A stretch of DNA of 64,000 nucleotides from Deinococcus hopiensis KR-140. Its GTDB lineage: Bacteria; Deinococcota; Deinococci; Deinococcales; Deinococcaceae. The DNA is taken from positions 381,412 through 445,411 of the forward strand of contig NZ_FWWU01000006.1 in assembly GCF_900176165.1 (NCBI RefSeq). The letters run 5' to 3'. Positions 63,940 to 64,000 of the stretch are shown here, in pieces. Both the position numbers and the translations under genes were made by a program. The stretch's first letter is position 1, and every line of letters begins with the position of its first letter. The notes below the pieces were generated by a model. It was not told the DNA's origin. It searched no databases and saw only the letters and a program-made list of their open reading frames with translations.

Positions 63940-64000
63940 TCGGAGGAGGCCGACGAAAGTTCAGCAGGACGGCGGAGGCTATCCATTCCATTCCTGAAAG

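Overview
The window looks like a high-GC Deinococcus chromosome or megaplasmid. The strongest pointers are a DdrO-type repressor, an HU protein with a Lys/Ala-rich N-terminal tail, many genes that appear to be read from leaderless mRNAs (a TAnnnT -10 box only 6-8 bases before the start codon), short dispersed intergenic repeats, and heavy insertion-sequence traffic. I cannot name the species.

Layout. 1-3.1 kb: 5' part of selO and an aldo/keto reductase. 3.1-10.5 kb: an accessory strip of very small genes. Four are paralogous winged-helix proteins of about 75 aa, mixed with MITE-like repeats and broken genes. 8.8-20 kb: an insertion-sequence graveyard (IS5-, IS630-, IS4- and IS3-type remnants) with one intact IS21 element (istA/istB) and a few small host genes. 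20-35.6 kb: small leaderless genes, three large cyclic-di-GMP enzymes (PAS-GAF-GGDEF-EAL, CHASE3-HAMP-GAF-GGDEF, and a LacI-type sensor fused to GGDEF-EAL), an OmpR-type response regulator, a low-GC island and a frameshifted IS5 copy.

35.7-48.5 kb: a decayed alpha/beta hydrolase, a polar amino-acid ABC binding protein plus permease without an ATPase, cyanophycin synthetase, an exported protein, then an operon-like run of a DUF1175 protein, a bacterial alpha-2-macroglobulin with intact thioester, and an HExxH metallopeptidase. 49-52.5 kb: an SRAP-domain (HMCES/YedK-like) DNA-damage protein divergent from ddrO, with a radiation/desiccation-response-like palindrome at the SRAP promoter, then HU and a tyrosine recombinase.

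53-62.2 kb: a galactoside utilisation cluster: LacI repressor, GH42 beta-galactosidase, two sugar ABC permeases and a sugar-binding protein on the minus strand, and a GH4 alpha-galactosidase on the plus strand. The intergenic region between the two arms carries two promoters, each with a near-identical palindrome just downstream of its -10 box, which predicts a LacI roadblock mechanism. 62.2-64 kb: a hydrolase fragment, a SnoaL-like protein, a winged-helix protein and a hypothetical.

Two dispersed repeat families with terminal inverted repeats are spread over the window: family A (about 145 bp, eight copies or fragments) and family B (about 120 bp, five copies). Start codons were chosen from Shine-Dalgarno sequences or leaderless -10 boxes, so several differ from the longest open frame.
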